Assembly: GCF_013620795.1 (NCBI RefSeq)
Contig: NZ_LGLW01000006.1
Coordinates: 186,001-250,000 of the forward strand
From: Pseudomonas sp. Q2-TVG4-2
GTDB taxonomy: Bacteria > Pseudomonadota > Gammaproteobacteria > Pseudomonadales > Pseudomonadaceae
Direction of reading: 5' to 3'
DNA length: 64,000 bases
Shown here: positions 38,911 to 50,696 of the stretch, one piece after another
Layout: each line of letters opens with the position of its first letter
How positions within the stretch are numbered: the first letter of the stretch is position 1
Made by a program: the position numbers and the translations under genes
The notes under the pieces: model-generated
What the model saw: the letters and a program-made list of their open reading frames with translations, nothing else
The model's database searches: none
Told to the model about the DNA's origin: nothing

Positions 38911-39109
38911 GAGAAATCCTGTCTTGTGTAGGGCGCGGCCCTGGGATGGTCATGCCTGGTTTGAATCGCGACTGGCGTGCGATCCCGTCCGGTCCTGCCG
39001 CATTGAAAGATGCTGGCATCCGGGCGTAAACCTGGCGGAAGCGCGGAGTATAACAGAGCCTGTTAACGCCGCATTGGTAGGACAGTGTGGCAGTTCGCAG
39101 GTTCATTGG
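38911..39109 (-). other. Long untranslated stretch upstream of rhlE
   Basis: About 200 nt separate the metF-side hairpin from the rhlE start. No convincing ORF or known RNA family was recognised. It may be a long rhlE leader. Confidence 0.4.
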
Positions 39110-39137
39110 CCAGCTCCCTGTTTTCGCAGGGAGCTGG
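39110..39137 (-). terminator. Strong hairpin after metF
   Basis: Perfect 11-bp inverted repeat CCAGCTCCCTG/CAGGGAGCTGG with a 6-nt loop, 10 nt after the metF stop. There is no T-run, but the stem is strong enough for termination or 3'-end protection. Confidence 0.6.
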
Positions 39138-39146
39138 ATCGATGGT

Positions 39147-39995
39147 TCAGCGGGCCAGCTTGAGGTTGTTCCAGATGGCCAAGCTGGGCTCGGCCTGGTT
39201 CAGCGTATAGAAGTGCAATCCCGGCGCACCACCGGTCAGCAGCTTTTCGCACATCTCGCTGATTACCTGTTCGCCGAAGGCCTGGATGCTTTCCATGTCA
39301 TCACCATAGGACTCTAGCTGCTTGCGAACCCAGCGCGGAATCTCGGCACCACAGGCGTCAGAGAATCGCGCGAGCTTGCTGTAGTTGGTGATCGGCATGA
39401 TGCCCGGGACGATCGGCGTCTGCACGCCTAGCTTGCGCACCCGCTCGACGAAGTAGAAGTAGCAGTCGGCGTTGAAGAAATACTGGGTGATGGCACTGTC
39501 CGCGCCGGCCTTGGCCTTACGCACGAAGTTGGCCAGGTCCGCCTCGAAGTTGCGCGCCTGCGGATGCATCTCCGGATAAGCCGCGATTTCGATGTGGAAA
39601 TGATCGCCCGTTTCGGCGCGAATGAACTCGACCAATTCATTGGCGTAGCGCAGCTCGCCGCTGGCCATGCCCATGCCGGATGGTAAATCGCCGCGCAGCG
39701 CAACGATGCGCTTGATGCCGGCGTTCTTGTACAGGTTCAGCAGCTCGCGCAGTTCCTGTTTGCTATCGCCGACACAGGAGAGGTGCGGTGCGGTGGGCAC
39801 CTTCACATCGCCGTCGAGTTGCAGCACAGTGTTCAGTGTGCGGTCGCGGGTCGAACCACCGGCGCCGTAGGTGCAGGAGAAAAAATCGGGTTTGTATTCG
39901 GCCAGCTTGCGTGCAGTGGCCAGCAGTTTTTCGTGCCCGGCTTCGGTCTTGGTAGGAAAGAACTCGAAGCTGATGGAGGGGCGGGGAGACGTCAT
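39147..39995 (-). CDS. metF: 5,10-methylenetetrahydrofolate reductase
   Basis: A FAD-dependent TIM-barrel enzyme making 5-methyl-THF for methionine synthesis. The 282-residue protein starts at the ATG at 39995 (MTSPRPSISFEFFPTKTEAG), with GGAA upstream; the longer in-frame reading into the ahcY gap is rejected. Motifs include SFEFFPTKT with the catalytic Glu, CTYGAGGSTRDRT, IVALRGDLPSGMG, and QYFFNADCYFYFVERVRKLG. It is downstream of ahcY, presumably under the same SAH riboswitch. Confidence 0.97.
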   Translation of the reverse strand: MTSPRPSISFEFFPTKTEAGHEKLLATARKLAEYKPDFFSCTYGAGGSTRDRTLNTVLQLDGDVKVPTAPHLSCVGDSKQELRELLNLYKNAGIKRIVALRGDLPSGMGMASGELRYANELVEFIRAETGDHFHIEIAAYPEMHPQARNFEADLANFVRKAKAGADSAITQYFFNADCYFYFVERVRKLGVQTPIVPGIMPITNYSKLARFSDACGAEIPRWVRKQLESYGDDMESIQAFGEQVISEMCEKLLTGGAPGLHFYTLNQAEPSLAIWNNLKLAR

Positions 39996-40031
39996 TGTTG
40001 GAGATTCCTTTAGCGGCAAGCATCGAGACGA

Positions 40032-40065
40032 AAGCTGCAAGCCCGCACTGTGCGGCTTGCAGCTT
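40032..40065. repeat. Long imperfect hairpin between ahcY and metF
   Basis: 12-bp arms (AAGCTGCAAGCC/GGCTTGCAGCTT) extended by 3 bp past a bulge, with a 3-nt loop. Neighbouring degenerate copies (AGCTTTCAGCTCGAGGCTG) resemble the GCTTCCAGC/GCTGGAAGC mosaic found between tkt and epd. It may limit readthrough from ahcY into metF. Confidence 0.65.
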
Positions 40066-40089
40066 ATAGCTTTCAGCTCGAGGCTGCTC

Positions 40090-41499
40090 TTAGTAGCGAT
40101 AGCTATCCGGCTTGAACGGACCTTCGACTTCCACGCCAATGTACTCGGCCTGGGTCGGCGTCAGACGGGTGATGACGCCACCGAAGCCTTTGACCATTTC
40201 GGCAGCGACTTCCTCGTCGAGCTTCTTCGGCAAGACCATCACGGTGACGTTCTTGGTCTTTTCGATCACCGGCAGATCGGCGAACTTTTCATTGAACAGG
40301 TGGATCTGTGCCAGCACCTGGTTGGCGAACGAGCCGTCCATGATCCGGCTCGGGTGGCCCGTGGCGTTGCCCAGGTTCACCAGACGACCTTCAGCCAGCA
40401 GAATCAGGTAGTCGCCGTTGTTTGCATCGAAGCTGCCCGGGCCGGTGCGGTGGATCTTGTGCACCTGCGGCTTGACCTCTTCCCACGCCCAGTTCTTGCG
40501 CATGAAGGCGGTGTCGATCTCGTTGTCGAAGTGACCGATATTGCACACCACGGCGCGCTTCTTCAGACCCTTGAGCATGCCGGCATCGCAGACGTTGGCG
40601 TTGCCGGTGGTGGTGACGATCAGGTCGATCTTGCCCAGCAGCGCGGTGTCGATGCAGCCATCGGTGCCGTCGTTGAGGCCGTCCTTGTATGGAGAGACCA
40701 GTTCGAAGCCGTCCATGCAGGCCTGCATGGCGCAGATGGGATCGACTTCGGAGATTTTGACGATCATGCCTTCCTGGCGCAGCGACTGCGCCGAGCCCTT
40801 GCCCACGTCGCCATAGCCAATCACCAGTGCCTGCTTGCCGGACAGCAGGTGGTCAGTGGCACGCTTGATTGCGTCGTTGAGGCTGTGGCGGCAACCGTAC
40901 TTGTTGTCGTTCTTGCTCTTGGTGACCGAGTCGTTGACGTTGATCGCCGGGATCTTCAGGGTGCCTTTCTTCAGCATGTCCTGCAGGCGATGCACGCCGG
41001 TGGTGGTTTCTTCGGTGACGCCATGCACGCACTCGAGCACTTGCGGATATTTGTCATGCAGGATCTGAGTCAGGTCGCCACCATCGTCGAGGATCATATT
41101 GGCGTCCCACGGCTGGCCGTCCTTGAGGATGGTCTGCTCGATGCACCATTCGTATTCTTCTTCGGTCTCGCCTTTCCAGGCAAATACCGGGATACCGGCG
41201 GCGGCGATGGCTGCGGCCGCCTGATCCTGGGTGGAGAAGATGTTGCAGCTGGACCAACGTACTTCGGCGCCGAGGACGGTCAGCGTCTCGATCAGTACAG
41301 CGGTCTGGATGGTCATGTGGATGCAGCCGAGGATTTTCGCGCCTTTGAGCGGCTGCTCACCAGCGTACTTGTGGCGCAGACCCATCAGGGCGGGCATTTC
41401 GGATTCGGCGATGATGATTTCGCGACGGCCCCAAGCGGCCAGGGAAATGTCGGCGACCTTGAAATCGTTGAAACCGGCAGGCGTCATGACAGCGCTCAT
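40090..41499 (-). CDS. ahcY: S-adenosyl-L-homocysteine hydrolase
   Basis: Cleaves SAH to adenosine and homocysteine, relieving inhibition of methyltransferases. The 469-residue NAD-dependent enzyme starts at the ATG at 41499 ([21 protein letters not shown] in family alignment), with GGAG 9 nt upstream. An in-frame ATG at 41514 overlaps that Shine-Dalgarno and is rejected. It has [13 protein letters not shown], the long insertion typical of bacterial Sah[16 protein letters not shown] with the NAD-proximal Lys, [13 protein letters not shown], and the C-terminal FKPDSYRY. Led by an SAH riboswitch. Confidence 0.98.
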   Translation of the reverse strand: MSAVMTPAGFNDFKVADISLAAWGRREIIIAESEMPALMGLRHKYAGEQPLKGAKILGCIHMTIQTAVLIETLTVLGAEVRWSSCNIFSTQDQAAAAIAAAGIPVFAWKGETEEEYEWCIEQTILKDGQPWDANMILDDGGDLTQILHDKYPQVLECVHGVTEETTTGVHRLQDMLKKGTLKIPAINVNDSVTKSKNDNKYGCRHSLNDAIKRATDHLLSGKQALVIGYGDVGKGSAQSLRQEGMIVKISEVDPICAMQACMDGFELVSPYKDGLNDGTDGCIDTALLGKIDLIVTTTGNANVCDAGMLKGLKKRAVVCNIGHFDNEIDTAFMRKNWAWEEVKPQVHKIHRTGPGSFDANNGDYLILLAEGRLVNLGNATGHPSRIMDGSFANQVLAQIHLFNEKFADLPVIEKTKNVTVMVLPKKLDEEVAAEMVKGFGGVITRLTPTQAEYIGVEVEGPFKPDSYRY

Positions 41500-41529
41500 T
41501 GAAGAGTTCTCCATTCGTTTTGTGCGAAT

Positions 41530-41670
41530 GGGCGCCGTTGATGCGTATGGTTAACGCCCCATCCGAGCCTGACAGGTGAAGCCTGATTTGAATCTGCTGC
41601 GCCGCGTCAGGTAGCTCGCGTGGCTTGCAAGATCCGAAACAGGTTTCATACCTGCTGCAGCGCCCCTCGG
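41530..41670 (-). ncRNA. SAH riboswitch in the ahcY leader
   Basis: The minus strand shows the class signature: 5' strand CCGAGGGGCGCTGCAGCAGG (41651-41670) and 3' strand AGGCTCGG (about 41562-41569) forming P1, a variable P2 hairpin between them, then AACGGCGCCC (down to 41530), whose GCGCCC can pair with GGGCGC of the 5' strand to close the pseudoknot. The last element ends about 18 nt before the ahcY Shine-Dalgarno. SAH binding is expected to raise expression of ahcY and metF. Confidence 0.9.
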
Positions 41671-41718
41671 ACAGGTGGCGGGCACGGCCGAACAGTGTCG
41701 GCGGTGTGAAGCCCGGCG

Positions 41719-41747
41719 ATTATAGCTGTGACCGCAGCCAATCCCAA
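41719..41747 (-). promoter_or_regulatory. Sigma70-type promoter of ahcY
   Basis: TTGGGA - 17 nt - TATAAT on the minus strand, placing the transcription start about 40 nt before the riboswitch. A consensus -10 with a good spacer. Confidence 0.65.
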
Positions 41748-41767
41748 GTCCGGCGCAGCGCAGTCCG

Positions 41768-43021
41768 TCAGGGCTGGTAGGCGCTGTCGCGGATGCAGAT
41801 CCGCTGTACCAGGCGGCCGATGCTCAGGCCCTGTACGAGGATCGAAAAGAGCACCACCAGATAGGTGATGTTGAGTAACAGGTTGCGCTCTTCGCTGGCC
41901 GGCAGCGCCAGGACTAGAGCAACCGAGATGCCGCCACGCAGCCCACCCCAGGTGAGGATGCGCACGGTGCCGTTAGGTAGGGCTCGGCCGAGCCTGCGTA
42001 GCAGCAGCGCTGGCGGGCCGACCGCCACCAGACGCGTGGCGAGTATCAGCAGCGTGACGCACAGGGCAATCAGCAGGTATTGCGCGCTGAAGGGCAGCAG
42101 CACCAGCTCCATGCCGATCAGTACGAAAAGCACAGCGTTGAGAATCTCGTCGAGCAGCTCCCAGAAATTGTCGAGGTTCTCCCGGGTGTGCTCGGACATG
42201 GCGTGACTACGGCCCTGATTGCCGATAATCAGCCCGGCTACAACCATGGCGATCGGGCCGGATATGTGCAGGTGCGTCGCCAGTGTATAGCCGCCCAGAA
42301 CCAGGGCCAGCGTCAACAGCACCTCGATCTGATACTGATCGATGCTTTTCAGCAGGGCGAAGGTCATTGCGCCGAGCAGTGCGCCGAGCAGCATGCCTCC
42401 GCCGGCTTCCTCGACGAACAGCCAGACCGCTTCGCCGGCGCCCGGCGCTTCACCTCTGGCCAGCACGCCCAGCAGCACGGTGAATACCACCACCGCGACG
42501 CCATCATTAAAGAGTGATTCGCCGACGATTGTGGTCTCCAGCGTCTTCGGCGCACCGGCTGAACGCATGATGCCCAGCACTGCAATCGGGTCGGTGGGGG
42601 AGATGAGCGCGCCGAACAACAGGCAGTAGATCAGTGGCGGTTGCAGTCCGAACAGATCGAGAATCCACCAGCTGCCGAAGCCGATCACGGTGGTGGAGAA
42701 CAAGACGCCGATGGTCGCCAGCAGACCGATCGCCCAGCGACGAGCGCGCAGATCGGACAGGTTGATGTGCAGGGCGCCGGCAAACAACAGGAACGACAGC
42801 ATGCCGTCCATCAGCAGGTGGTTGAAGTCGATGCGCCCTACTAGCGCTTCGATCTGCGCTTCGAGCGCCGGCAACCCCAGCATGGTCAACCCATGCAGCA
42901 AAAGGGAGAACGCCAGGGCCGTGGCCATGACCCCGATCGTGGGTGGAAGCCCTATGAAACGGTAATTGACGTAGGCGAGTAGCGCAGTGAGGCTGATAAA
43001 TATGGCCGAGAGTTCAAGCAT
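41768..43021 (-). CDS. CPA1-family Na+/H+ antiporter (NhaP-like)
   Basis: A 417-residue membrane transporter with about 12 hydrophobic segments. Diagnostic motifs are LISPTDPIAVLGIMR with the paired Asp region, GESLFNDGVAVVVF, LHISGPIAMVVAGLIIGN and WGGLRGGISVALVLALP. It should exchange Na+ or K+ for protons at the inner membrane. The short C terminus lacks a large cytoplasmic regulatory domain. Monocistronic, divergent from the next secreted protein gene. Confidence 0.92.
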   Translation of the reverse strand: MLELSAIFISLTALLAYVNYRFIGLPPTIGVMATALAFSLLLHGLTMLGLPALEAQIEALVGRIDFNHLLMDGMLSFLLFAGALHINLSDLRARRWAIGLLATIGVLFSTTVIGFGSWWILDLFGLQPPLIYCLLFGALISPTDPIAVLGIMRSAGAPKTLETTIVGESLFNDGVAVVVFTVLLGVLARGEAPGAGEAVWLFVEEAGGGMLLGALLGAMTFALLKSIDQYQIEVLLTLALVLGGYTLATHLHISGPIAMVVAGLIIGNQGRSHAMSEHTRENLDNFWELLDEILNAVLFVLIGMELVLLPFSAQYLLIALCVTLLILATRLVAVGPPALLLRRLGRALPNGTVRILTWGGLRGGISVALVLALPASEERNLLLNITYLVVLFSILVQGLSIGRLVQRICIRDSAYQP

Positions 43022-43203
43022 GCGATCCCCGAGTCGAGTTTCAGTGTCGAATGCAGAGTGGACCCGTCAGCGAACAGATTGGTGCCGACGCGAACGCCGG
43101 CCGGGCGTATGTCCGGCGGTGGCAGAACTCAGCCCGCACGAGAACGGTCACAACAAACAGGTTCGGTGAATCTCGCCGGGCGCATGACTCAGGAGCCGCC
43201 AAC

Positions 43204-43638
43204 ATGAATTTCTTGTTCCGTTGCGTTCTGCTTGCCCTAGCTGCCGCCTTTACCCTGCCGGCTGCCGCCAATTCCTGCTATGTCAGTGCCGAAACCTCCG
43301 GTGCGGTTCCGCCGCCTGTGGCGACGGAAAAATGCTTCGAATATCAAGGCGTGAAAGACGACGCCATCGACTGGGTATGCCAGGACAACGAAGCGATCAA
43401 GAATTCCCATCGGGAAATCCGGGATAGCTGTCCAGCTGGTCATTTTGGCATCTGCACCGCAGCGCTTACACCTGCAACCCTCGCCAACGAGCGTGCCACT
43501 GGTTCGCAGGCGGATAACGGCACCTTGCCGACCACCGTCCCCAAGGATGCTCGGATAGTCACCTACCATTACCAGTCCAGTGATCGTGCGCAGACCAAGA
43601 TCGATTGTGAAAGCGCCGGCGGTGAATGGTGGCAGTAG
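43204..43638 (+). CDS. Secreted six-cysteine protein of unknown function
   Basis: A 144-residue protein with a signal peptide (MNFLFRCVLLALAAAFTLPAAA, cleavage near residue 22) and six Cys in the mature part (25, 44, 59, 76, 84, 135), suggesting three periplasmic disulfides. No family was recognised. The AGGAG RBS at good spacing supports the ATG at 43204 over an upstream in-frame ATG. It precedes a haem lipoprotein on the same strand by 72 nt, so an envelope role is possible but unproven. Confidence 0.8.
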   Translation: MNFLFRCVLLALAAAFTLPAAANSCYVSAETSGAVPPPVATEKCFEYQGVKDDAIDWVCQDNEAIKNSHREIRDSCPAGHFGICTAALTPATLANERATGSQADNGTLPTTVPKDARIVTYHYQSSDRAQTKIDCESAGGEWWQ

Positions 43639-43710
43639 CCCCGAGGCGTTTGGTGAAACGACCGCTTGCAGGGATAATCGCGGGCCGTTGTACTTCCGAG
43701 TGGTCGAGCC

Positions 43711-44157
43711 ATGAAACTGTTCCCGTTGAGTGTGTCGCTGGTCGCCGCCCTTGCATTGGTCGGCTGCGACCGCATCGACCCCAACTCACCGCTCGGCAAG
43801 CGCAAGGCCATCTATCAGGAGATGCTCGATACCAAGGAAGACCTGGGAGGCATGCTGCGTGGGCGTCTGGCGTTCGACCCGCAGGGTTTCGTCAACGGCG
43901 CGGCAAAGCTGGACGAGCTGTCGCGGCAACCCTGGCAGCACTATCCTGAGGTCAAGGAAGAACAGAGCGATGCCCGCGAAGACGTCTGGCAGCAGCAGGA
44001 GCGCTTCAACCAGATGGCTCGAGAGCTAGAGGCGCACACTGCGGCACTGGTTGCCGTGACGACTCAGGCGCCCGTGACTGCCGACAGCGTCGCGCCGGCC
44101 TTCCAGCGCGTGGAAGATGCCTGCGAAACCTGCCATAAAGAATTCCGAGCGTATTGA
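43711..44157 (+). CDS. Class II (c'-type) cytochrome c lipoprotein
   Basis: A 148-residue protein with a lipoprotein signal (lipobox ALVGC, C19) and a C-terminal haem-binding motif CETCH (138-142) followed by KEFR, the pattern of cytochrome c' or c556. Helical segments before it fit a four-helix bundle. Such proteins bind NO or transfer electrons in the periplasm; which applies here is not evident. It ends 23 nt from the convergent DUF1090 gene. Confidence 0.88.
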   Translation: MKLFPLSVSLVAALALVGCDRIDPNSPLGKRKAIYQEMLDTKEDLGGMLRGRLAFDPQGFVNGAAKLDELSRQPWQHYPEVKEEQSDAREDVWQQQERFNQMARELEAHTAALVAVTTQAPVTADSVAPAFQRVEDACETCHKEFRAY

Positions 44158-44180
44158 TATCAGCCCGAAGCGGCGGCTGA

Positions 44181-44546
44181 TCAGCGCTTGGCTGCTTCCA
44201 GCTGCTTACGTGCATGGTCCAGGCGTCGCTTGCCCAGCTCGATCATCTGGGCATCGCCCGTTCCGAGCGCTTCGCGCAACTGCGCTTCGCGCTCGCTGGC
44301 CAGGCGGGTCGCCTGCTCAATCTCGGCATGATTAGGGTGTATCGGGATCATGCCACGGCAGCGTTCGTTGAGGTTTTTCAAGCGTTCTTCAAGCGCTATT
44401 CGGTGACTGTCGTCACCCTTGAGGCGAGCATCCTGGATCTGTTCGCCGAGCGTCTTGCGGGCGTCGCGGCAGGCGTCGGGTGCAGCAATCGATGCCTGCG
44501 CGCTGCAGAAGCTGAAAAACAGCAAAAGAATGCTTCGCCGGAACAT
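44181..44546 (-). CDS. DUF1090 (YqjC-like) periplasmic protein
   Basis: A 121-residue secreted protein with a signal peptide (SILLLFFSFCSAQASIAAP) and the DUF1090 pattern: two Cys (ACRDARKTLGEQIQDAR and ERCRG) framing a helical hairpin, then a long charged helix (IEQATRLASEREAQLREAL ... RLDHARKQLEAAKR). Function unknown; the YqjC family is linked to envelope stress in enterics. Downstream of ligB on the same strand with a 56-nt gap. Confidence 0.88.
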   Translation of the reverse strand: MFRRSILLLFFSFCSAQASIAAPDACRDARKTLGEQIQDARLKGDDSHRIALEERLKNLNERCRGMIPIHPNHAEIEQATRLASEREAQLREALGTGDAQMIELGKRRLDHARKQLEAAKR

Positions 44547-44602
44547 GGGTACTCCTTTTCTTATTGTTGTTGTTCTGACTGGGTTGAGCCGGCTAAGTGC
44601 CG

Positions 44603-46635
<2,033 letters not shown>

Positions 46636-47565
46636 GTGCAGCCCGTGATCTCCATCGAACAGCTGAGCAAGACCTACGCGTCAGGGCATCCGGCGCTCAA
46701 ACAGATCGACCTGCAGATCCGCCAAGGCGAAATCTTCGCCCTGCTGGGCCCCAATGGGGCAGGCAAGACCACGCTAATCAGCATCATCTGTGGCATCGTC
46801 AACCCGGGTAGCGGGCGGGTAATGGTCGACGGCTTCGACATCATCAGCGACTACCGCGAAGCCCGTTCGAAGATCGGGCTGGTGCCGCAGGAGCTATTCA
46901 ATGAAGGCTTCGAAAGCGTCTGGGCCACGGTGCGCTTTTCCCGCGGGCTGTTCGGCAAGGCACCGGATGATGCTTATCTGGAAAAGCTTTTGCGTGATCT
47001 ATCGCTGTGGGACAAGAAGAGCGCACGGATCATCGAGCTATCCGGTGGGATGAAACGCCGTGTGATGATTGCCAAGGCGCTGTCGCACGAACCGAGCATC
47101 CTGTTTCTCGACGAACCCACCGCTGGCGTCGACGTCGAGCTGCGGCGCGACATGTGGGAGATGGTGCGCGGCCTGCGCGAGCGCGGGGTGACCATCATCC
47201 TCACCACGCACTACATCGAAGAGGCCGAGGAAATGGCCGACCGCATCGGGGTGATCAGCAAGGGCGAGATCATCCTGGTCGAGGACAAGCAGGTGCTGAT
47301 GCACAAGCTCGGCAAGAAGCAACTGACTCTACATCTGCAGCGGTCGCTGGCGGAGATTCCGAGCGAGCTGGCCGGGTATCCGCTGGAGCTGGTCGATTCC
47401 GGCAACCAGCTGGTGTTCACCTTCGATGCTCAGCACGAGGACACCGGTATCGCCGACCTGCTCAGGCGTCTCGCCGAGCACGGCATCGATTTCAAGGATC
47501 TGCAATCGAGTCAGAGTTCGCTGGAAGAAATCTTCGTCAGTCTGGTAAAGGGCAGCCGCACATGA
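46636..47565 (+). CDS. ABC-2 type transporter ATPase (YadG-like)
   Basis: A 309-residue nucleotide-binding subunit with Walker [11 protein letters not shown]-loop LVPQELF, signature LSGGMKRR, Walker [13 protein letters not shown] and the H-loop [11 protein letters not shown]. The C-terminal extension matches drug/polysaccharide-type exporters such as YadG. The start is set at the GTG at 46636 ([14 protein letters not shown]) because GAGGAG lies 10 nt upstream; a TTG at 46618 would place that SD inside the gene. The substrate is unknown. The permease overlaps by 4 nt. Confidence 0.92.
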   Translation: MQPVISIEQLSKTYASGHPALKQIDLQIRQGEIFALLGPNGAGKTTLISIICGIVNPGSGRVMVDGFDIISDYREARSKIGLVPQELFNEGFESVWATVRFSRGLFGKAPDDAYLEKLLRDLSLWDKKSARIIELSGGMKRRVMIAKALSHEPSILFLDEPTAGVDVELRRDMWEMVRGLRERGVTIILTTHYIEEAEEMADRIGVISKGEIILVEDKQVLMHKLGKKQLTLHLQRSLAEIPSELAGYPLELVDSGNQLVFTFDAQHEDTGIADLLRRLAEHGIDFKDLQSSQSSLEEIFVSLVKGSRT

Positions 47566-48323
47566 ATTTCCATGCAATCCGCGCCATCTACCTGTTCGAG
47601 CTGGCGCGCACCTGGCGCACGCTGTTGCAGAGCATCGCTACACCGGTAATCTCAACTTCGCTGTACTTCGTGGTGTTCGGCTCGGCCATTGGTTCGCGTA
47701 TGGAGGCGATGCATGGCATCCCTTACGGCGCGTTCATCATCCCCGGCCTGATCATGATGGCGCTGTTGACCGAAAGCATCTCTAACGCCTCGTTCGGTAT
47801 CTACATGCCGCGTTATTCAGGGACGATCTACGAGGTGTTGTCGGCGCCGGTCTCGTACTTTGAGATCGTCATCGGCTATGTCGGTGCGGCGGCGACCAAG
47901 TCGATCATCCTGGGGCTGGTGATTCTGCTGACCGCTCGATTGTTCGTCGATTACGAAATTGCCCACCCGTGGGTGATGGCGCTGTTCCTGGTGCTGACGG
48001 CGGTGACCTTCTGCCTGTTCGGTTTCATCATCGGCATCTGGGCGGACGGTTGGGAAAAGCTGCAGATCGTCCCGTCACTGATCGTCATGCCGCTGGCCTT
48101 TCTGGGCGGTAGCTTCTATTCCATCGAAATGCTTCCGCCGCTGTGGCAGAAGGTCACTTTGTTCAATCCAGTGGTGTACCTGATCAGCGGGTTTCGCTGG
48201 AGCTTTTATGGGGTATCCGACGTTAACGTCGGCATCAGCCTGGTCATGACGCTGGGCTTCCTGGCGCTGTGTTTGGGCTTGATCTGGTGGATCTTCAAGA
48301 CGGGTTACCGGTTGAAGAACTGA
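47562..48323 (+). CDS. ABC-2 type transporter permease (YadH-like)
   Basis: A 253-residue membrane protein with six hydrophobic helices and the ABC-2 signature around [38 protein letters not shown]. The ATG overlaps the ATPase stop (ATGA). The pair makes a complete homodimeric-type exporter. The start at 47562 gives [19 protein letters not shown], matching the family N terminus. Confidence 0.93.
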   Translation: MNFHAIRAIYLFELARTWRTLLQSIATPVISTSLYFVVFGSAIGSRMEAMHGIPYGAFIIPGLIMMALLTESISNASFGIYMPRYSGTIYEVLSAPVSYFEIVIGYVGAAATKSIILGLVILLTARLFVDYEIAHPWVMALFLVLTAVTFCLFGFIIGIWADGWEKLQIVPSLIVMPLAFLGGSFYSIEMLPPLWQKVTLFNPVVYLISGFRWSFYGVSDVNVGISLVMTLGFLALCLGLIWWIFKTGYRLKN

Positions 48324-48355
48324 GCCTGGTCCGTCGTACGGCTACGTACTCATCG

Positions 48356-48397
48356 CAAAAAAAGCCCCGCTCAGCTCTGCGCTGGCGGGGCTTTTTG
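48356..48397. terminator. Bidirectional terminator between ABC permease and metK
   Basis: A-run plus AGCCCCGC, then GCGGGGCTTTTTGC: an 8-bp stem with a T-tract on one strand and an A-tract that serves the opposite strand. Confidence 0.93.
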
Positions 48398-48410
48398 CTG
48401 CGGTCTGTAC

Positions 48411-49601
<1,191 letters not shown>

Positions 49602-49616
49602 CTATCGGTTCCTAAA

Positions 49617-50618
49617 TTACCGGTGGGTGAGTCGGCTGTCAGTGGTGGGCCGGGAAAAGTACCGGGCCTGGATCTGAAAACCGTTCTTCAAGCCAATGTA
49701 GAGGCTCTCGCCGGGCGTGAGCCCCGCGGCATCGGCCCAACGGGCCAGATCGTCCTGTTCGAAGCCCAACCAGAGATCGCCGCAGGCCTCCCTGGCCCAA
49801 CTCTGGTTGTGGCTGCACAACTCGGTGATCAGCAGACTGCCGCCCACGTTCACCAGCCGTGTCAGTTGCTTCATTGCTTCGCCCGGCGCTGCCAGGTGAT
49901 GCAGAACCATGTTCAATACGACGCAATCGGCTGAAGGACATTCGTCCTGCAACGCGTCGGCGAGTTTCAGCTCGACATTGTTCAGTGCTGCTTGCTCGCA
50001 GCGTGTGCGTGCCAGCTCAAGCATTGCTGGGCTGTTATCGACCGCCACCACCCTCGCGAATCGGTGCGCCAGCTCGGGCAGAAAGCTGCCATCCCCCGGC
50101 CCGACTTCGAGCGCTGTCGCCGTGGGCGCGAAATTCAGCGCATCGAGCAGCGCCACTACGCTATCGCGATATTGCGGCAGCCCGGCGATCAGGTCTTGGC
50201 GGGCCTGGAAGCTGCCGGCCATGCGTGCGAAGAAATCTTCGCTGGCCGCGCTGCGCTGGGCATGCACCGCCGCGATTCGTGCCTGCACGTCGAGCGGCAG
50301 GCTCAACTGGTCGACTTCCTCCAGCAGGGCGGCGTGCAGTTTGCCACCAAGGCTGTCGCCCTGGGGCAGGGCTCGGCGGTAGAAGATCGCATTGCCTTCG
50401 CGTCGGGTCGCCAGCAGGCCGGCCTGGGTCAGCACCTTCAAGTGGTGACTGATACCGGATTGTCCTGTGGCGAAGATCTGCGCCAGCTCGAGCACACCGA
50501 ACGAATCGTTGGCCAGCGCCCGCAGCACATTCAGACGCAGCGCATCGCCGCCGGCCTTGCACAGGGCGGCGAGCTGATCGCTGTCATCGAAGGAAATCTG
50601 GGGAATGCGCAGGCTCAT
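49617..50618 (-). CDS. SahR-like ArsR regulator fused to a SAM-methyltransferase fold
   Basis: A 333-residue two-domain protein. The N-terminal ArsR winged helix (about 15-95) includes ANDSFGVLELAQIFATGQSGISHHLKVLTQAGLL; the C-terminal class I methyltransferase fold has the SAM motif ALEVGPGDGSFLPEL near residue 170 and VVLNMVLHHLAAPGEAM. It lies directly upstream of metK. The SahR family in Proteobacteria has this role, using its cofactor pocket to sense SAH and derepress SAM-cycle genes. A perfect palindrome sits 45-62 nt upstream. Catalytic methylation is not excluded; the sensor role is inferred. Confidence 0.85.
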   Translation of the reverse strand: MSLRIPQISFDDSDQLAALCKAGGDALRLNVLRALANDSFGVLELAQIFATGQSGISHHLKVLTQAGLLATRREGNAIFYRRALPQGDSLGGKLHAALLEEVDQLSLPLDVQARIAAVHAQRSAASEDFFARMAGSFQARQDLIAGLPQYRDSVVALLDALNFAPTATALEVGPGDGSFLPELAHRFARVVAVDNSPAMLELARTRCEQAALNNVELKLADALQDECPSADCVVLNMVLHHLAAPGEAMKQLTRLVNVGGSLLITELCSHNQSWAREACGDLWLGFEQDDLARWADAAGLTPGESLYIGLKNGFQIQARYFSRPTTDSRLTHR

Positions 50619-50662
50619 AGGCCGCGCAGTCTAGTCGGTCACTTTTCGTCCAGCAATGGCTG

Positions 50663-50680
50663 TATCAAAAAGTTTTGATA
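50663..50680. promoter_or_regulatory. Palindromic SahR-like operator upstream of the regulator-metK operon
   Basis: TATCAAAA-AG-TTTTGATA, a perfect 8-bp inverted repeat with a 2-nt centre in the 78-nt gap. It resembles reported SahR sites of the ATATCAA...TTGATAT type and suits an ArsR dimer. Confidence 0.75.
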
Positions 50681-50696
50681 TTGAATGGGCCGGCAA

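Noticed and set aside
39871-41502. A 543-codon open frame antisense to ahcY
   Set aside because: Shadow of a GC-rich gene; the opposite strand encodes an unambiguous SAH hydrolase, and the frame shows no family motif.
47007-47561. In-frame upstream extension of the ABC permease
   Set aside because: It would run out of frame through the ATPase gene; the ATG at 47562 gives a complete permease with an ATGA overlap.
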